Assembly: GCA_015680685.1 (NCBI GenBank)
Contig: MNCI01019108.1
Location: 308,784 to 372,783 of the forward strand
DNA: 64,000 nt
Direction: 5' to 3'
From: Gnetum montanum
Lineage: Eukaryota > Streptophyta > Gnetopsida > Gnetales > Gnetaceae
In this document: positions 23,936 to 33,378 of the stretch, in pieces
Layout: every line of letters begins with the position of its first letter
Numbering within the stretch: the first letter of the stretch is position 1
The notes under the pieces: generated by a model
The model's database searches: none
What the model saw: the letters and a program-made list of their open reading frames with translations, nothing else
Told to the model about the DNA's origin: nothing
Made by a program: the position numbers and the translations under genes

Positions 23936-24545
23936 TAGCGAATAATTGCTCTGACTTGTCGTGCGTGGTGCGAAATCAAAGCAGCCATGGGTATCACGTC
24001 GACGTTTGAGCCTGACTGCACCGCCTTCCGGGATGATGAGGAGCTTTGGCGGCTAGTTACCCGGTGCGGCTGGTCTGGCCCGTTGTAGTGGCTGGTCAAC
24101 GACCCGGACCTCGTAGACAACGCATTTTTCGCAAATTGGGATGGCGACCGGACCACCTTTCGAGGACGCGAGATTCGCATCACAGAATCTGCTATCGCCA
24201 GCTGTCTGGGGGCCCAAGCCGCTGGAGAAATTGTCCTGCCCACCACCCGAGGCCTACAGGATGCTGAGCTTTTTTTCGATGGACCCGTGCCACGAACGCA
24301 GAGCCGCTAGGTTCCCAGATCTTCCCTCCCCCATCTCTGGGCCCGGGCGGCCGATCTGGTGGACCGTTTTTTCGTCCAATCTGGCAATGGGTCCAAATTT
24401 CAAGGGTTACATTTTGTCTTCTTGCGTTGTTTGAAGTTAGGCCTCCAGATTAACCTCCTGTGCTTTTTCTTGGAGGTTCTTCTTAAACGACGTGGTCGAC
24501 ATTCAAGGTTAATCCTAGCTTTATGGAGGGGGGCTGGGGGGCGCT
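23936..24545 (+). pseudogene. LINE copy 3 Transposase_32-like module
   Basis: Continuing in the zf-RVT exit frame after TAG 23,936, the sequence reads CRAWCEIKAAMG, then DPDLVDNAFFANWDGDRTTF, RGREIRITESAIASCLG, GLQDAELFFDGPVPRTQS, TAG, then LVDRFFVQSGNGSKFQGLHF and LQINLLCFFLEVLLKR. Copy 2 has the same blocks. The (E/N)-A-F-x-N-W ... F-R-G-x-x-I ... A-I-x-x-x-L-G and W/F-F-V-Q-S blocks resemble the plant Transposase_32 domain. In-frame breaks are TAG at about 24,087, 24,308 and 24,543. The module follows zf-RVT with no new start codon required, so it was probably a C-terminal extension of ORF2. Function unknown. Confidence 0.6.
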
Positions 24546-25322
24546 AGGCCCGTCGTCCTTTGCCCCCCGGGGGGTCACCCCTGCTACCCCCCGGCCTCGC
24601 CCAGCCAATAGACTCACTGGACTCCGACAGCTATAGTCTTCACCTTCGCTTGGGGACACCGCTCCCAATGAGGCTTGTGCCTCCCTGCTATCAAGATGGC
24701 TCCCCCCTTGCCAGACCCCCCCAATGGCTGCTCCAACTGGGTTGAGGAGTTGCAACAAGCCGAACAGCGAGCCGCAACCGCTACACGGGAGGCGGAGTGG
24801 CGGGAGTGGGAGGCCAAGTGGAACAAGCGGGAAGCCCAGTTCGACGAGTGGGAACAGGAGTAGATGCGACAACATGAGCTTATGGCGGAGGCTGCTCGGG
24901 CCTGGCTCATTGACGAGATCCGGGCCCAAGTGAGAGAGGAGTTGAGACAGGAGGACGCAGCCCGTAGAGCCCAAGAGGAGGCGGAAAGGGAAGAGCAGGT
25001 TCGCCTACAGGAGGAGGAGGAGCAGAGACAAAGACAGCTCGACCGGGCACATGAGCACAGTGCTCGTCAGTGGCTCAGAGGGGGGGGGTGCCCATACCTC
25101 ATCTTGGGCATCAGTTGTGAGAGCTCCTGGGGGGAGCTCCGGAGACATATCCAGCGAACCTCAGCGCGTTTTCATCTGGACGCTGGTCGGGGTGCCCGCC
25201 ACCCCCCCCCCTCCCTGGAAGAATGTTTTTGTCGATTTGGGGTGCCGGTGTTTCTGCATTGGGATTTCCACCCCCTCCTTTTTTCTCTGCGGGCCATTTC
25301 TGATGACCCTTGCACTGTATAA
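24546..25322 (+). pseudogene. LINE copy 3 coiled-coil plus DnaJ-like module
   Basis: The frame through ATG 24,675 and 24,864 (one TAG, 24,861-24,863) reads a proline-rich start, then a long charged heptad-like stretch rich in E, R, Q and A (about 24,740-25,060, including EELRQEDAARRAQEEAEREE). A J-like segment follows: LILGISCESSWGELRRHIQR, then TSARFHLDAG. HPD of copy 1 is HLD here, and the C-terminal half is lost in a C-run at 25,201-25,210. J domains recruit and activate Hsp70, so such a module could bring a chaperone to a LINE particle, which is inference. It may be the tail of ORF2 or a separate ORF3. Coiled-coil to J boundary is near 25,065. Confidence 0.65.
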
Positions 25323-25343
25323 TTTTTCAAAAAAAAAAAAAAA

Positions 25344-25358
25344 AACAAGATGGGATCA
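25344..25358. repeat. Right target-site duplication of LINE copy 3
   Basis: An exact copy of 19,465-19,479 following the poly(A) tail. Confidence 0.95.
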
Positions 25359-25439
25359 AGTTTTCTTTACAAAATTGGGAAGGTACAAGATTATTGATTG
25401 ACTCTAACTACTGATTAACTTTGAGTGCCACAATGGTGT

Positions 25440-25796
25440 GTACAAAAATGACATAGTTACATGAGAAACCAAAAACAAAATTTAAGGTGGCTCAATGTCA
25501 TTCGTATTTCAAGCGGTGGTGGCTCGTTCATCAGCTTCTTCCCTTTGTTGTCAGGCTTCTGGAATTGATATATGTTCCGGAGCGCCTGAAGTTTTTCCTC
25601 TTCTAAGTATGGCAGAAAGACTCCCTTAGTTTTAACTGTTGCATCAACCTATTTATTTCACCAAAATTGGTACATTTCTCCTAAGTACCATTCACCGCTG
25701 TTGGTTAGTGTGGGTCATAATGGAGACACTTGAAGTTGCATCTTTACTGCTTTTGTGTTGTGAAGGTCCTCCTATTGGTGGTCTCTTTGGGGCCAT
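25440..25796 (-). pseudogene. Collapsed ORF X of element A
   Basis: Minus ATG at 25,796 opens MAPKRPPIGGPSQ, as in B and D. In shifted frames it then gives SGEWYLGEMYQFW, equivalent to the front of the Transposase_32-like domain of D (AWYLREMYQFWHN). Soon after comes LEEEKLQALRNIYQF and KGKKLMNEPPPLE, equivalent to the extreme C-terminus of D (QEEKLQAILQHHQ, KGKAPMEKPPPLG). About 2 kb of central domain and coiled coil have been lost by internal deletion. Confidence 0.65.
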
Positions 25797-25799
25797 CTG

Positions 25800-26590
25800 C
25801 AATCAACAAGGGTTTGAATTATTAGCGTGTTCCTATCAATTCTTACTACTTTTCTACCTTGTTCATATCATTGGTTAGATCAAGTTCCTGTCATATTATG
25901 ATTGCAAAGTTAGAAAAATTTGCAAAGAAGGAACCCCTTAGGCGTTATATCTTTTCGTTACTTATTACCTTTTATCATTTTTTCTTGCTTATTATGGCCT
26001 AAAATAGTTGGTATAGTCTATTAGGTGTATTATCTAAATCTTTCTGGCCTTAGTTTGATTGATTAACTTTAAGGTTCTTATTATCTCCTTGTACTTACCC
26101 TTTATAATATCTTCCGGGCATTAGGAATTTGTGGCTCAAAATTTCAAACTTTTGTTTGCTTATATCATGCAATGCACCCCCACGACTAAGTTGAGCTTTC
26201 CAAGATCAACATGATTGAAGAATTTTAGAAATAGGAGCTATGAGGGTGAAGTTATGGCCTTTGGAAGTTAGTGTGCAAGAGTTCTGAAAAAAACTACAAA
26301 AACTCTCTTGTTGCAAAATGATAAAGTGAAAAATTTCACTAACTTCCGTGTGTATATGTACTATATTTATATGCATGACATCATAGATACGACATTGTAG
26401 GTGCCTATGACATCGTGACTATGACATCATCATTAAAAAATTCAAAATTTTCATTGATTTTTCTTCTAAAAAATGAGTCAAATGAAATGTATAGAAGATA
26501 TAAAGCTTGTCTAGAGTGTCATGGGCCATGAGTGATGCACAATTTTCAACAAGTTAGCGTTCAAGGTTCATGAAAAAGGAATCTCAAGCA
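25800..26590 (-). other. Element A spacer between gag and ORF X remnant
   Basis: No coding domain is recognised. It contains an internal G-rich tract on the minus strand (cttagtcgtgggggtgc, about 26,173-26,189), like the PPT and like element D near 63,965. It also has gacatcat/gacatcgtg words (26,376-26,430) resembling the LTR U3 repeats. Confidence 0.5.
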
Positions 26591-26599
26591 ATGAAAGTT

Positions 26600-26712
26600 A
26601 AATGGTGGGGAGGCATTCCAGAAGGCCCACCATTTGTAATCTCTTGTACTATAGTTTGCTTTTCTTAGTAATATAATCCCGACTACTTTCTCAAAAAAAA
26701 AAAAAAAAAGAA
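26600..26712 (+). mobile_element. Short LINE 3'-end insertion with poly(A)
   Basis: tgtaatctcttgtactatag and taatataatcccgactactt followed by about 17 A match the LINE 3' end at 13,430-13,515. It is a severely 5'-truncated insertion in element A. The target duplication is not clear. Confidence 0.7.
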
Positions 26713-27065
26713 TGAGAAAAGAATAAAAAATGTGAAAAAAAATGGAAAAACACTCATTAATTCCAGAATCAAGGTAAGACATCTCCCCCATAATTGAACT
26801 CATGTGTGATGTTCTAAAAATGCTCCCTAGATCTCCTGAATCATACACTTGAGGTTTCTCACTTACCATCCTTAGTGACTTGCTTTTTCGATTATTGTCC
26901 CAGGTAATCTTGATGGTAATTGAATTTTGATCATCTAAGTCCTTAGTTTCTCTTTTTGTTGGTGTATGATTGTGATTTAGTATTTCAATTTGTAAGTTCT
27001 TGGTTGGTCATTTTCTTAAAACAAGAATTAATAAGTGGTTCAGATGTGTCCATGCATGTTTTAGA

Positions 27066-29436
27066 CTATTGAAAGTTCTCAGTTGTTGGCCACTGGGTGT
27101 CTTTTGGTTTAGTGGCCCTTGCTCTCTCTTGTGCACACACTTGTTTTTCATATTTAGTGTGGGTTGGTGTCATGACTATGTTGACATTTTGAAGCATCAG
27201 TCCACAACTGCATCCTTCTTTATCATTAGTAATGCATGGAACTGCCTGTCTCTCCATAGTGATAGGTTCATTTGTTATGTTTTGCATTGGAGTGGTAATG
27301 GGTGTTGGCTCTTGCATAGGATTGGGAGACATTGTTTTGGTGAGGAAGGGTGTTGCACTTGCCTGGCCTTGTGCTGGTTTTGATGAGCCAATAGGTCTAT
27401 GAGTTTTGTGCTCAAGTGTGGGAACTACCCTAAAGAAAGAACATTTTCGAGATTGTGGTTGAGATCTACTAGCATTATCATTTATGTGTATGTTTGTAGC
27501 ACAAGTGGCATTCTTCCATTGATGTTGTGGTGCCAATCCTTCTTGTGTTTTGGGGGGTGACATGGTGGAGGAAAGTATGAGAATATTGAGGATGTCGTGG
27601 AGGATAAGAGGTTTGAGATGGTGATCCCATAGGGGATGTTGCAGGTTGATGATATTTGGAATAGTGATAGTAGTGGTTTGAGTTAGAGAAGTTAGGACCA
27701 ATTGGGGAAACATGTTGTTGAACATAATATCCATGTTGGTTCGACTAGCAATAGGGGTAGTGCTGGCTTGATGATGGCCTCCCCCACAATTGTGGGTTTT
27801 GCCATTGCGTTTGATAGTAGTTTTGAGACTAATAAGAAGTCCCGCTAGGATAGTATGGCTAGTTGTAGGGCTATCTATAATTACCTTGTGAAAAAGGTAA
27901 TTCCCTAGGCATTTGCTTTTGTACGAACTTGGGATTCAAAGCAAAAGCCCAATACTCATGCATATGTAACATGATTGGGCAATAGTCCTTTGGATAGTCA
28001 TATAGGCAAATATCACATCCATCATCCTCTTCTGTGGTTGAGTCTCTAGCCTCTTTTCCTACAACTATTTTCCCTTTTTGTCGATACGTGTTCCTACCTG
28101 TTTCTTTGTTCTTTTTCCTCTTCTTGCTGTGCTCACTATATTCTTTTTGCTTTGCTCTCTCCTCTACGATTTTCACATAGGTCGTAACTTTGTCATTTAT
28201 CAACTCCCACATCTATCCTTACTTCAAGCTTAGCGAAAGACTTTTGTATTGGCAAGGTTTGTTGTGAAATCACCTCGTCAAGAGTTGCCTCTTTTTCCTC
28301 ATCATAGATATGGACCCTCTTCTTTTGAATTGTTGGGTCCCAATTATATTCCTCTACATTCGCTAGTTTACATAGCTCTCCTTTTTCTTTTGCCACCCGT
28401 TTGATTAGCCTTTGTATATGATGGGCTTTCAATTTGGATAATTGACCTTGGGCATAAATCCCAAGGGTCTCTCTTGTTTGGTTACAAAGTCCATCTATGA
28501 TGTGGAGAAGCTGTTCTTTTTGAGAAAACCCATGGCCTAGACATCTATGTAGTAGAGAATAGCATCTATCCAAGGGTTCATGATTTCCTTAATTCCACCC
28601 TTGGATTTGTTTTCTTAAATTGGACACTCTCTCGTAGGTTTGGTATTTCTCGTTGAAGAGTTCAAGCATTGTGGACCATCGGTGGATTAAATTTGGCTCC
28701 AACGATCTATACCAACTTTCAACTTTGTTAACTAGTGTCCTAGGGAAGAGCTTAAGTTTTTGCCACTCACTCTTGATGTTTTGCAAGGCGCAAGCATCAT
28801 GGAAGGCTTGTAAGTGATGTTGTGGATCAAAGTTATAGCCTCCCACAAATTTAGCAATGTTATTCATATAAAGTTTTTTGATGTGACTTTCCCTTTGATG
28901 CCTATGGGGTATTCTAACTGCCTCTATTATCTACATCATGCTCCTAGTAGCCAACAAGGATTCATCATCATTAGACATGTTGTGGTGATGATTTCTATTT
29001 CTGTTTGTCTAATTATGATGATTTCATCCCATTTATTACTACTTCTATCTTCATGTTGACCCCTTAGTGTATCTCTATTTCTATACCTACGTTCATCCTT
29101 GTCAAAACTAGATGTGGAAGAGGAAGAGGAAGATGGGGAACTGGGAGAATCGCCATGGCTCATATATCTCTCCCCCTAGTCTCTTGATTTATCTTTTCAA
29201 AGTCTCAAGGAGGTCCTAGGCCTTGAGGTCCTCCTTGTTCTAGGACTTACTTCGTCTCCTCTAGAATTGTATGCATTAGTTGAACGTAGTCTTTGAGTAT
29301 AGTAAGGGTCTAAATGAGCATAGGAAACCCCTTCTTGAGGTTGTTCACTCCAATTCTCTTTAGTATATATCATATCATTTCTCCTACGAGTGTTCTCATC
29401 ATACAATGCATTTTTGGTCCTAGGTGAAGAAGACAT
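27066..29436 (-). pseudogene. gag of element A
   Basis: Minus ATG at 29,436 (MSSSPRTKNALYDEN) begins a basic, serine-rich N-terminus (including SPSSPSSSSSSTSS). The retrotransposon-gag domain follows (28,867-28,590), with PQHHLQAFHDACALQ, KLKLFPRTLVNKVESWYRSL and YQTYERVSNLRKQIQGWN, then AQGQLSKLKAHHIQRLIKRV. A zinc-knuckle-like CDICLYDYPKDYCP (about 28,020-27,975) and HEYWAFALNPKFVQKQMPRE come next, then a Q/P/N-rich tail to 27,066. Gag would package element RNA. It is the best preserved frame of this element but is split by several stops and shifts. The gag of C on the plus strand is its close relative. Confidence 0.8.
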
Positions 29437-29547
29437 GGTTTTGTCTGATAATGTGTGACTTAAAATATTAATGTTTTCTAAAAGATAAATTGTTAATACT
29501 TTTACAATGATCTTTTATGATATAATTGATCTTAGATAACTAGCACC

Positions 29548-29566
29548 ATCCTCGGCAATGACGCCA
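29548..29566 (-). other. Primer binding site of element A
   Basis: Minus strand next to the 5' LTR reads TGGCGTCATTGCCGAGGAT. It differs by a few transitions from the complement of plant tRNA-Asp 3' ends, the primer known for Athila/Tat-group elements. Element C has TGACGTCATTGTCAGGGA at the matching place. Confidence 0.7.
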
Positions 29567-29567
29567 A

Positions 29568-30468
29568 TGATGAGCACTAGGTACCCTTACGCCCAACCAT
29601 ACGAATCACAAGTGTTCACACACAATCCAATCAAATTCCGTGGATGGGACTAGGTGTGGCATCTATATTGTTAAGCATTGATCATAGGATGCTATTTTCT
29701 CTCTTAGACTAGTGGTAGCTTTGTCATGTTTTGTTTAGTCAAAAGTGAGGCATATGATAATTGATGTTGCTAGGCCCATTTTACTCCTAGCGATAAACAT
29801 AATTGAAAATGAAATTTAGTCCAAGTCTAAGTAATGACGGTAAGGTAAATCTACGCGAGCCTAGAGCGATGAGCATCCAATCCTGGCTTACCGTACACGT
29901 CTTGGGCTCATGTAACAGTTACTACATTACCAAGCATTATGTTACTAGGCGAACCAAGCTATAGCACTACTAGGATTACCAAACAATTATAGTTAAACAC
30001 TCAAACCATTCGTACTTGAAAATGTAAATGATTAAACTAAGAAAACAATAGAAACTATGTTAAGAAAAACATTAAAACTAAGTGGATGTTGCAATGATGA
30101 AAAGCAATCTCAATCTTTATTTCCAAACATAGCTTGTGCTACTCAACACCACACTGGAAGCATTCACTCTATCGCTAAAACTACAAAATGAAACTGCAAG
30201 AATCTACCTAAGGGTGGAATGAAACTTCTTTGGATCCATGCACCCAAGTGTTGTATTTATAGGCTGCACACATCCCATAATATAAGATCTACGATGACAT
30301 ATTTTGTGCTACAATATCGAATATATGACATCATAGATGCGATATCGTAGTTACAATATCATTGGAGAACACAAATTGACTTTTTGTCAAATAGATGAGA
30401 TATAGCATCAACGATATCGCAAATGCCATGTAGCATCAGCGATATACCAGCCAACTAATAATTCATCT
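29568..30468 (-). repeat. 5' LTR of element A
   Basis: It runs TGATGAG...TTCATCT (last base changed from A). A minus TATAAATA lies at 30,254-30,261. It aligns throughout with 18,455-19,428. Confidence 0.9.
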
Positions 30469-30520
30469 AGGGGTACCCTGTCCCCTATAATTCCATGCAA
30501 GGATCCTCATGTCCAGCTCG
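30469..30520 (-). mobile_element. LINE copy 2, displaced 5' end with ORF2 start
   Basis: Minus ATG at 30,510 reads MRILAWNYRGQGTP, matching MKVFSWNCRGQGTP of copy 3. The endonuclease asparagine motif WNCRG is WNYRG. About ten bases upstream still match copy 3, then sequence changes to the LTR of element B. Confidence 0.8.
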
Positions 30521-31240
30521 ACGTACACTTGTGTTTCTAGTCTGTTTGGTTAAATGTGAGTTAAGGCTTATGATGTTTATTTTTGTAAGTGTTTTTTATA
30601 TATTTTATTGTCCTAAGGGCTAGATAAGTAAACGAAGGTTTAAGGATTAATTATCTAATTACTTAACTACTCTAATGGCTAACTATCCTAACATAAGTAG
30701 TCATTCTTGTTTGCCATACACATCCCGAACTAGTATCCACACTATTAGGTGACCAAGTGGCAATTACTGGGCGTACCAAAATGGCCACTACTAGGATTAC
30801 TAGGCGGAATACATTATGCTCGAAGTGGTTGTACTTATGTGTTCACAATCAAAAGCATTAATTAGTTAAAGCTAGGAATAAAGTGCATTAAAAGTAAAGT
30901 GCAATTAAGAAAGATTAAACTATTCCAAGTGCTGCAATGAATATCAGAAATCTCATCTTTATTGTTGTTCATGCAGATGCGTTCAAGTGCATGGTGCTCA
31001 AATATAGCTCCATACAATCTCTTTAATTCACATTGCGGGCACTCAAAGAGAAAATATTCTAACTCTAGAGAAATCAAACTACAAGAGCTTTGCTATGCTA
31101 TGGACTTAACGTGTCCTAACTACGGTTGGTCCTCGCATTTATATAGGCTGTGCTTGCATCAAGGTGGACACATCTGTGTTGTCAACAGAGTTGCGTCAAT
31201 GCATGCCCGTCGATGCAGCATGCTTAATGATGGTTCATCA
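30521..31240 (-). repeat. 5' LTR of element B (partial)
   Basis: It aligns with 920-1632 of the left LTR, including the gcattaattagttaaag and tggttcatca ends. The part equivalent to 764-919 and the PBS are missing at the junction with LINE copy 2. Confidence 0.85.
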
Positions 31241-33378
31241 ATAAGCTTCTAGTGTGGTTGCATTTCTACATTTTTCTCTCATCTTCAAGTGGTTGCAAGG
31301 ATGTAGGAAGAAGTCTAGAGATTTTGGTGATTTCTATCCTAGGTTGAAATGGGATCACCACATGTGCTTCCCCAAATATAACTTTAGCTAGAGGGTTTGT
31401 CATCCTAAAGTCATGATGGTGTATGTTGTCATTGTTTGAAGCCTTTATGAATTAAATTATCTTGTTTGGCGAAATCATGGTGGAAGATTGGGATTACACC
31501 CAACAAAATTCATTGGTGTTGTTTGTTAAACAAAACTTGAAACAAGTGAGTCACTAGTGCAGGAACACCTCCCTAGTCCCAAGATGTATTTTTCTATTGT
31601 CATTATGTTTCCAAGTCCCAATGAGTCTTATTTCTTGAATTTGGCATCATTTGGAGGCCAAATTGAGGTATTTTGCAGTTTGGATTGTTAGTTGCAAGGT
31701 AGGTGAGACTCAGTCAGTTTGGGATTGCGAGTTCATATGGCTTGCAAGGGCTTGAAATGAGCCAAAACTTGATTTTTATGAAGATTTCAGGGCCAGAAGA
31801 GGAGCTGCAAGGTGGATGCAACTTGTAGGATGTCACAGCCCAGCTAGAAGACTGCTAGAGGCTATGTGCGCAACAATTTGCATTGAGAGTTAGTGTTTTT
31901 GTTAGGTTTCCGCAAAAAGTCTAATTGTGGGGCACTGTGACCCACAAGCCCTTGCAATTTGTAGGAGGTGCACGGTGTTGCCACTCACAAGCCTACACAC
32001 TAAGAACAACATTTGAATTCAGGTTTTTGGCACTTGAATTGGTTATGAGAGGCTACAACCCACATCACATCCAAAAGGGGTTGCAACTGGGTGCAAGCTT
32101 TAATGGCTTGTAGTGGGTGGCCCGACACTTCTTAAAAAATGTTTAAACTACATAAAAATGGAAATTTGACCTAGTAGCTTTAAAAGGGAGAAACAACGAA
32201 GAATTAAGAGCTTTTGGGCATTATGTAACTTGCGCGTGAGTTAAGGAAAAGCTCCAAGAGCAATTGTGTGTGAGCCCATTAAGCATTGTAAGAGCTCTTT
32301 GGCATCTTAGATCTTCATCTTGAGAGTGAGGTGAGGATTGTGATAGGCATTAGGCCTCATCCATTGTTAAGTGTGTAAGGTTTTGGTGTGTTTAGGAAGC
32401 TCGTTACTTCCATAGATCCTTTGGTTTGTGGGTGCATGAGACGTTTTACATTTTATTCTGATATATTTCATGTTTTCATGCATTAATTAGACATGTTATT
32501 GTGGTATTTCCTTCCTTAATACATTGTGCATGAATTTGGGTGGTTTGAAGATGGTTGTGAGGGTTCATCAATGGGAGATTTAACCATACTAGTCAAACAA
32601 TTGTTTGTTACTCTCTAGCTTATTAACTAATTAGAAATAATGTAACTAATTAAGATTTTGTATCTCAACAGCATTTGATACTTTGTATGTCTGGGAAATT
32701 AGAAACAGCATTGGAAAACAGCATTTGTACTTCGTAAATTCAGTAAGAGAAAACAGTAAAATCTCAATTAGTTACAGCATTTGATACTTTGTATGGTCGA
32801 TATCCTTGGGAAGCTTCCCCAAAAGGCCTTTGTCCGTCATCTCTCTAGCATGTTTGCACATAGTCTGCCACAGCGGTGACCCTCTTGTCCCAGCCTCCCA
32901 ATATCCATTGACAATGGATAATGCCAATTTTGTTTTGAATAATGGTTTTTTAGGGAAGCATACATGTTACATTACATGCGACAGTACCAGGCCCACTCAA
33001 CTACTGACTTTTAAGTATCTTTTTTAATGTTAAATATTGTTCAATGGCATATAGTATGTTGGTAGTGCTCATGACTTTGCAGGCTAGAAATGAAAGGTTG
33101 ATTCCAATAGCTTATGTTAATATATATTGGAATGGTGTAAAAGAAATTACTGAAATTGAATGGTCTAAAAAATCCGTGTTCATGATCTTCGTATGAACGT
33201 GATAGAAGTTACAGTTTTGAAAAGGGTTACCAAAGAAACGTAAGGAATATGTTAAGAATAATGTTCTTTCAAAATCGAGTGAAAATGAAAATGTATGATT
33301 AAATGGTCTTTCGAGAAATTTCTGCATGTATTTAGATCTGTTTGGAAACAGAATATTAGCGTTGAATTTTCTCATCAG
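31241..33378. other. Unassigned region upstream of thioesterase exons
   Basis: No complete gene is recognised. A short word acagcatttgatactttgtatg occurs at about 32,669 and 32,772 with a variant at 32,719. If the downstream exons belong to a live gene, this would be intron. None of the open frames resembles the missing upstream thioesterase exons. Confidence 0.4.

Larger units (their letters stand above)
19480..25343 (+). mobile_element. LINE copy 3: nearly full-length L1-type element with extra C-terminal modules
   Basis: The element is bounded by a perfect 15-bp target duplication and ends in poly(A). It is strikingly GC-rich against its AT-rich surroundings. Order: ORF1 (DUF4283-like plus CCHC), ORF2 with endonuclease, RT and zf-RVT, then Transposase_32-like, coiled-coil and J-like modules, then a short 3' UTR. 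ORF1 and ORF2 overlap by ATGA at 20,989-20,992. At least 14 in-frame TAG, one TAA and one TGA, plus frame changes at G- or C-runs, inactivate it. The open Ala/Thr frame continues upstream of the first ATG, so slight 5' truncation is possible. There is a 127-base gap at 20,555-20,681 and an undetermined base at 23,395. Confidence 0.9.
18455..30468 (-). mobile_element. Non-autonomous Ty3/gypsy element A, with LINE copy 3 inside
   Basis: LTRs at 18,455-19,428 and 29,568-30,468, PBS at the right LTR and PPT at the left LTR give minus orientation. Flanks are ggggg (18,450-18,454) and agggg (30,469-30,473). Joining the flanks restores homology to LINE copy 3 around 21,025, proving insertion into LINE copy 2. 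Without LINE copy 3 the element is about 6.1 kb and holds gag and a collapsed ORF X, with no protease, RT or integrase. It is a deletion derivative that would have depended on another element's enzymes. Confidence 0.85.
764..31240 (-). mobile_element. Ty3/gypsy retrotransposon B (outermost element of the nest)
   Basis: Left LTR 764-1632 and a partial right LTR 30,521-31,240 bound an element read on the minus strand. Flanking 5-bp duplications are gtaag (759-763) and ataag (31,241-31,245), differing at one base. Minus-strand order is gag (about 12,690-10,300), protease (10,130-9,640), RT and RNase H (9,200-7,990), integrase (7,790-6,900), extra ORF X (4,686-1,870), PPT and 3' LTR. Integrase after RT-RNase H defines Ty3/gypsy. 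The protease and polymerase motifs and the tRNA-Asp-like primer site of its relatives A and C point to the Tat/Athila side. All frames carry many stops, so it is inactive. It has been expanded by LINE copy 2, which itself carries element A and LINE copy 3. Confidence 0.85.

Noticed and set aside
19517-24863. TAG might be a sense codon (amber reassignment or suppression) in LINE copy 3
   Set aside because: The element also has frameshifts at G- and C-runs, and TAG ends no clear conserved position except one. Plant nuclear code uses TAG as stop. CAG to TAG decay explains the bias.
29548-29566. tRNA gene fragment
   Set aside because: Only the last ~19 bases of a tRNA-Asp complement are present, next to an LTR. 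It is a primer binding site.
32780-33027. Possible gene fragment (plus 73-codon frame; minus frame faintly PPR-like)
   Set aside because: Similarity is too weak and too short to name a family, and it does not fit the missing thioesterase exons.
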